Of a stretch of DNA of 7,487 nucleotides, positions 5,655-7,487 are shown one piece after another (positions within the stretch are counted from its first letter, which is position 1; the number at the start of each line of letters is the position of its first letter). The position numbers and the translations under genes were made by a program. Origin of the DNA: JANNPJ01 sp035474375 (GTDB lineage: Bacteria > Actinomycetota > Actinomycetes > Actinomycetales > Kineosporiaceae); NCBI GenBank assembly GCA_035474375.1, contig DATINJ010000365.1:1-7487 (forward strand), in the 5' to 3' direction. The notes under the pieces were generated by a model. It was not told where the DNA came from, ran no database searches, and saw only the letters and a list, made by a program, of their open reading frames with translations.

Positions 5655-7487
5655 CAGATCGCCACCGGGTACTCGGGCTGCGGCACCTCCGGACGAATTC
5701 GCCCCTCGACGAAGATGCCGTGCCAGATCATGAACACCAGCAGCGTCCAGATCTTGCGCGAGTAGTCATGCGGCCCGTCCCGGTGCGCATCCAGCAACCG
5801 CAACGCCGCCTGAGTGTCGATCAGGTGGTCAGTGCCGGCCGACGAAATGATGTCGCGCGCCCACTCGTACATCTCGGCCCGCAGCCACGGCCGGGTCGGC
5901 ACCGGGAAGCCCAGCTTGGGCCGGTTCAAGACATGCGCCGGGACGATCTCGGCCAGCGCCCGGCGCAGCGCGTACTTGGTCGTCTCGCGAGTGATCTTCT
6001 GTTCCACCGGGATCGCCGAGGCCACCCGGAATACCTCGCGGTCCAGGAACGGCACCCGCAACTCCAGCGAGTTGGCCATCGTCATCTTGTCGGCCTTCAC
6101 CAGGATGTCGCCGCGCAGCCAGGTGAACAGGTCGATGTACTGCATCCGGGTCGAGTCGTCCAGATGCGTGGAAGCCGCGTAGTACGGCGCGGTGACGTCG
6201 GTGTAGCTGACGTCTGGCGAGTACGTGCGAAGCAGCCCGACCATGTCCTCGGGACGGAAGATCCGGGCGTTGCCGTAGTAGCGCTCCTCGATGCCGATCG
6301 AGGCCCGGCGCAGCAGGTCCTTGCCGCGCATCCCCTCCGGCAGCGTCCGGCCAAGCGCCCCGAGCAGCCGGCGAACCGGATCCGGCGCGGCGGTCAGGCG
6401 CCGCAGCGAGATCGGCTCGCGGTAGATGGTGTAGCCGCCGAACAGCTCGTCGGCGCCCTCGCCGGACAGCACCACCTTGACGTGCTTGCGCGCCTCGCGG
6501 GCGATGAAGTACAGCGGCACCAGTGCCGGGTCGGCCACCGGATCGTCCAAGTACCAGACGATCAACGGCAGGGTGTCCATCATCTCCTGCGGGCTGACCA
6601 CCTTGGTGATGTGCTCGACGCCGATCGCGGCCGCCGACTCCGCCGCCACGTCGATCTCGGAGAAGCCCTCCCGCTGGAAGCCGGTGGTGAAGGTGAGCAG
6701 CTTCGGGTTGTGCTCGCGGGCCAGCGCAGCGATCGCGGTCGAGTCGATGCCGCCGGACAGGAACGAGCCGACCGTGAAGTCCGAACGCAGGTGCTTGGCC
6801 ACCGAGTCCCGCAGCACCTCGGCGATCTCGTGGTACAGCTTGTCGGGCTCGGCCACCGGACGGATCGGGAAGTCCGGGGTGAAGTACCGCTTCGTCTCGA
6901 CGACCCCGCCGGGACGCAGCGTGAAGCTGGTGCCCGAGTCGATCCGAGTGATCTGGCGGTGCATCGAGGCCGGTTCCGGCACGTACTGCAGGGTCAGGTA
7001 GTGCTGCAGGGCCTCGGTGTTCACCGCCGCGTCGCCGGCCTTGGCGATCTCCGGGGCGACCGCCAGCAGCGCCTTCTTCTCCGAGGCGAAGAACGAGCCG
7101 CGCTCGTCGGTGTAGGTGTAGAGCGGCTTGATGCCGAACGGGTCCCGGGCCCCGAACAGCACCCGCTCCTGGCTGTCCCAGATCAGGAAGGCGAACATGC
7201 CGCGCAGCTCGTTGACGACGCTCTCACCCAGGTAGTGGTAGCCGGCCAGGATCGCCTCGCCGTCGCCCTGGGTCTCGAACGTCGCGCCGAACTCGGTTTG
7301 CAGCCGGTCCCGCAGTTCCAGGTAGTTGTAGATCTCGCCGTTGAAGATCAGCTGGTAGCGCTGGGCCAGGTAGGGCAGCGGCTGGTGGCTGTGCTCCCAG
7401 TCGATCAGCGACAGCCGGCGGAAGCCGATCACCGCCTCGTCGTCGGACCAGGTGCCGGCGTCGTCCGGGCCGCGGTGGCGCATCTGG
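5654..7487 (-). CDS. asnB: Asparagine synthetase, glutamine-hydrolysing (5' end cut off by window)
   Basis: The enzyme makes asparagine from aspartate, glutamine and ATP, releasing glutamate, AMP and pyrophosphate in the cytoplasm. The frame runs through the window edge (one more codon, Gln, precedes the Met at 7483), so that Met is internal; about 30 N-terminal residues, including the Cys that would be the glutaminase nucleophile, are missing. Counting from that Met: HRGPDDAGTW (3-12) and FNGEIYNYLELR (47-58) belong to the class II glutamine amidotransferase domain, as does LFGARDPFGIKPLY (109-122). SGGIDST (243-249) is the PP-loop that binds ATP pyrophosphate, and LSGEGADELFGGY (339-351) is the second synthetase signature. 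The C-terminal half is complete and ends at TGA 5654-5656. Length and motif order match the usual actinobacterial AsnB, so this is probably the housekeeping enzyme, though AsnB-like amidotransferases with other acceptors exist. It is first of a two-gene operon with the PemK-like gene. Confidence 0.95.
   Translation of the reverse strand, partial: QMRHRGPDDAGTWSDDEAVIGFRRLSLIDWEHSHQPLPYLAQRYQLIFNGEIYNYLELRDRLQTEFGATFETQGDGEAILAGYHYLGESVVNELRGMFAFLIWDSQERVLFGARDPFGIKPLYTYTDERGSFFASEKKALLAVAPEIAKAGDAAVNTEALQHYLTLQYVPEPASMHRQITRIDSGTSFTLRPGGVVETKRYFTPDFPIRPVAEPDKLYHEIAEVLRDSVAKHLRSDFTVGSFLSGGIDSTAIAALAREHNPKLLTFTTGFQREGFSEIDVAAESAAAIGVEHITKVVSPQEMMDTLPLIVWYLDDPVADPALVPLYFIAREARKHVKVVLSGEGADELFGGYTIYREPISLRRLTAAPDPVRRLLGALGRTLPEGMRGKDLLRRASIGIEERYYGNARIFRPEDMVGLLRTYSPDVSYTDVTAPYYAASTHLDDSTRMQYIDLFTWLRGDILVKADKMTMANSLELRVPFLDREVFRVASAIPVEQKITRETTKYALRRALAEIVPAHVLNRPKLGFPVPTRPWLRAEMYEWARDIISSAGTDHLIDTQAALRLLDAHRDGPHDYSRKIWTLLVFMIWHGIFVEGRIRPEVPQPEYPVAI

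Noticed and set aside
7481..7483. ATG as the start of asnB
   Set aside because: AsnB must begin with Met-Cys; this Met is just before HRGPDD, an internal motif, and the frame continues past the window edge.

Overview
This is high-GC DNA (about 70% G+C in the genes where I counted by hand) with strong G/C preference at third codon positions, GTG starts, Sec signal peptides and an actinobacterial-style asparagine synthase. I read it as a chromosome fragment of an actinomycete (Actinomycetota). The genus cannot be told from the window.

Left part (1-3815, + strand). A 5'-truncated glycoside hydrolase family 3 beta-glucosidase of the BglX type is followed 71 bases later by a secreted protein with a glycoamylase-like domain (Pfam PF10091). 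That fold is used by GH144 beta-1,2-glucanases and by domains attached to cyclic beta-1,2-glucan synthases. Together they look like a two-step extracytoplasmic glucan-degrading pair: an endo- or disaccharide-releasing enzyme plus an exo-beta-glucosidase. A beta-1,2-glucan (sophoro-oligosaccharide) substrate is an inference from the family, not something the sequence proves.

Middle part (3816-5159). This is an island of different character. It holds a possible coding remnant (3821-3922) and an actinobacterial -10 box set so that transcription would begin on the start codon of the next gene. That gene encodes a 353-residue two-pass membrane protein of unknown function, with clearly lower G+C (64 of 120 bases in a counted stretch) and three TTA codons, so it may be horizontally acquired. 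The gap that follows it, between convergent genes, contains two small perfect hairpins and a 9-base direct repeat.

Right part (5160-7487, - strand). A glutamine-hydrolysing asparagine synthetase (asnB, its N-terminal cysteine lying beyond the window edge) is followed, with a one-base TGATG overlap, by a PemK/MazF-fold protein. That protein keeps the arginine and threonine positions matching the MazF catalytic pair, and no antitoxin gene is beside it. Translational coupling of a ribonuclease-like protein to asparagine synthesis, with no antitoxin, is the most thought-provoking arrangement here. No RNA genes, CRISPR arrays or recognisable insertion sequences were seen.
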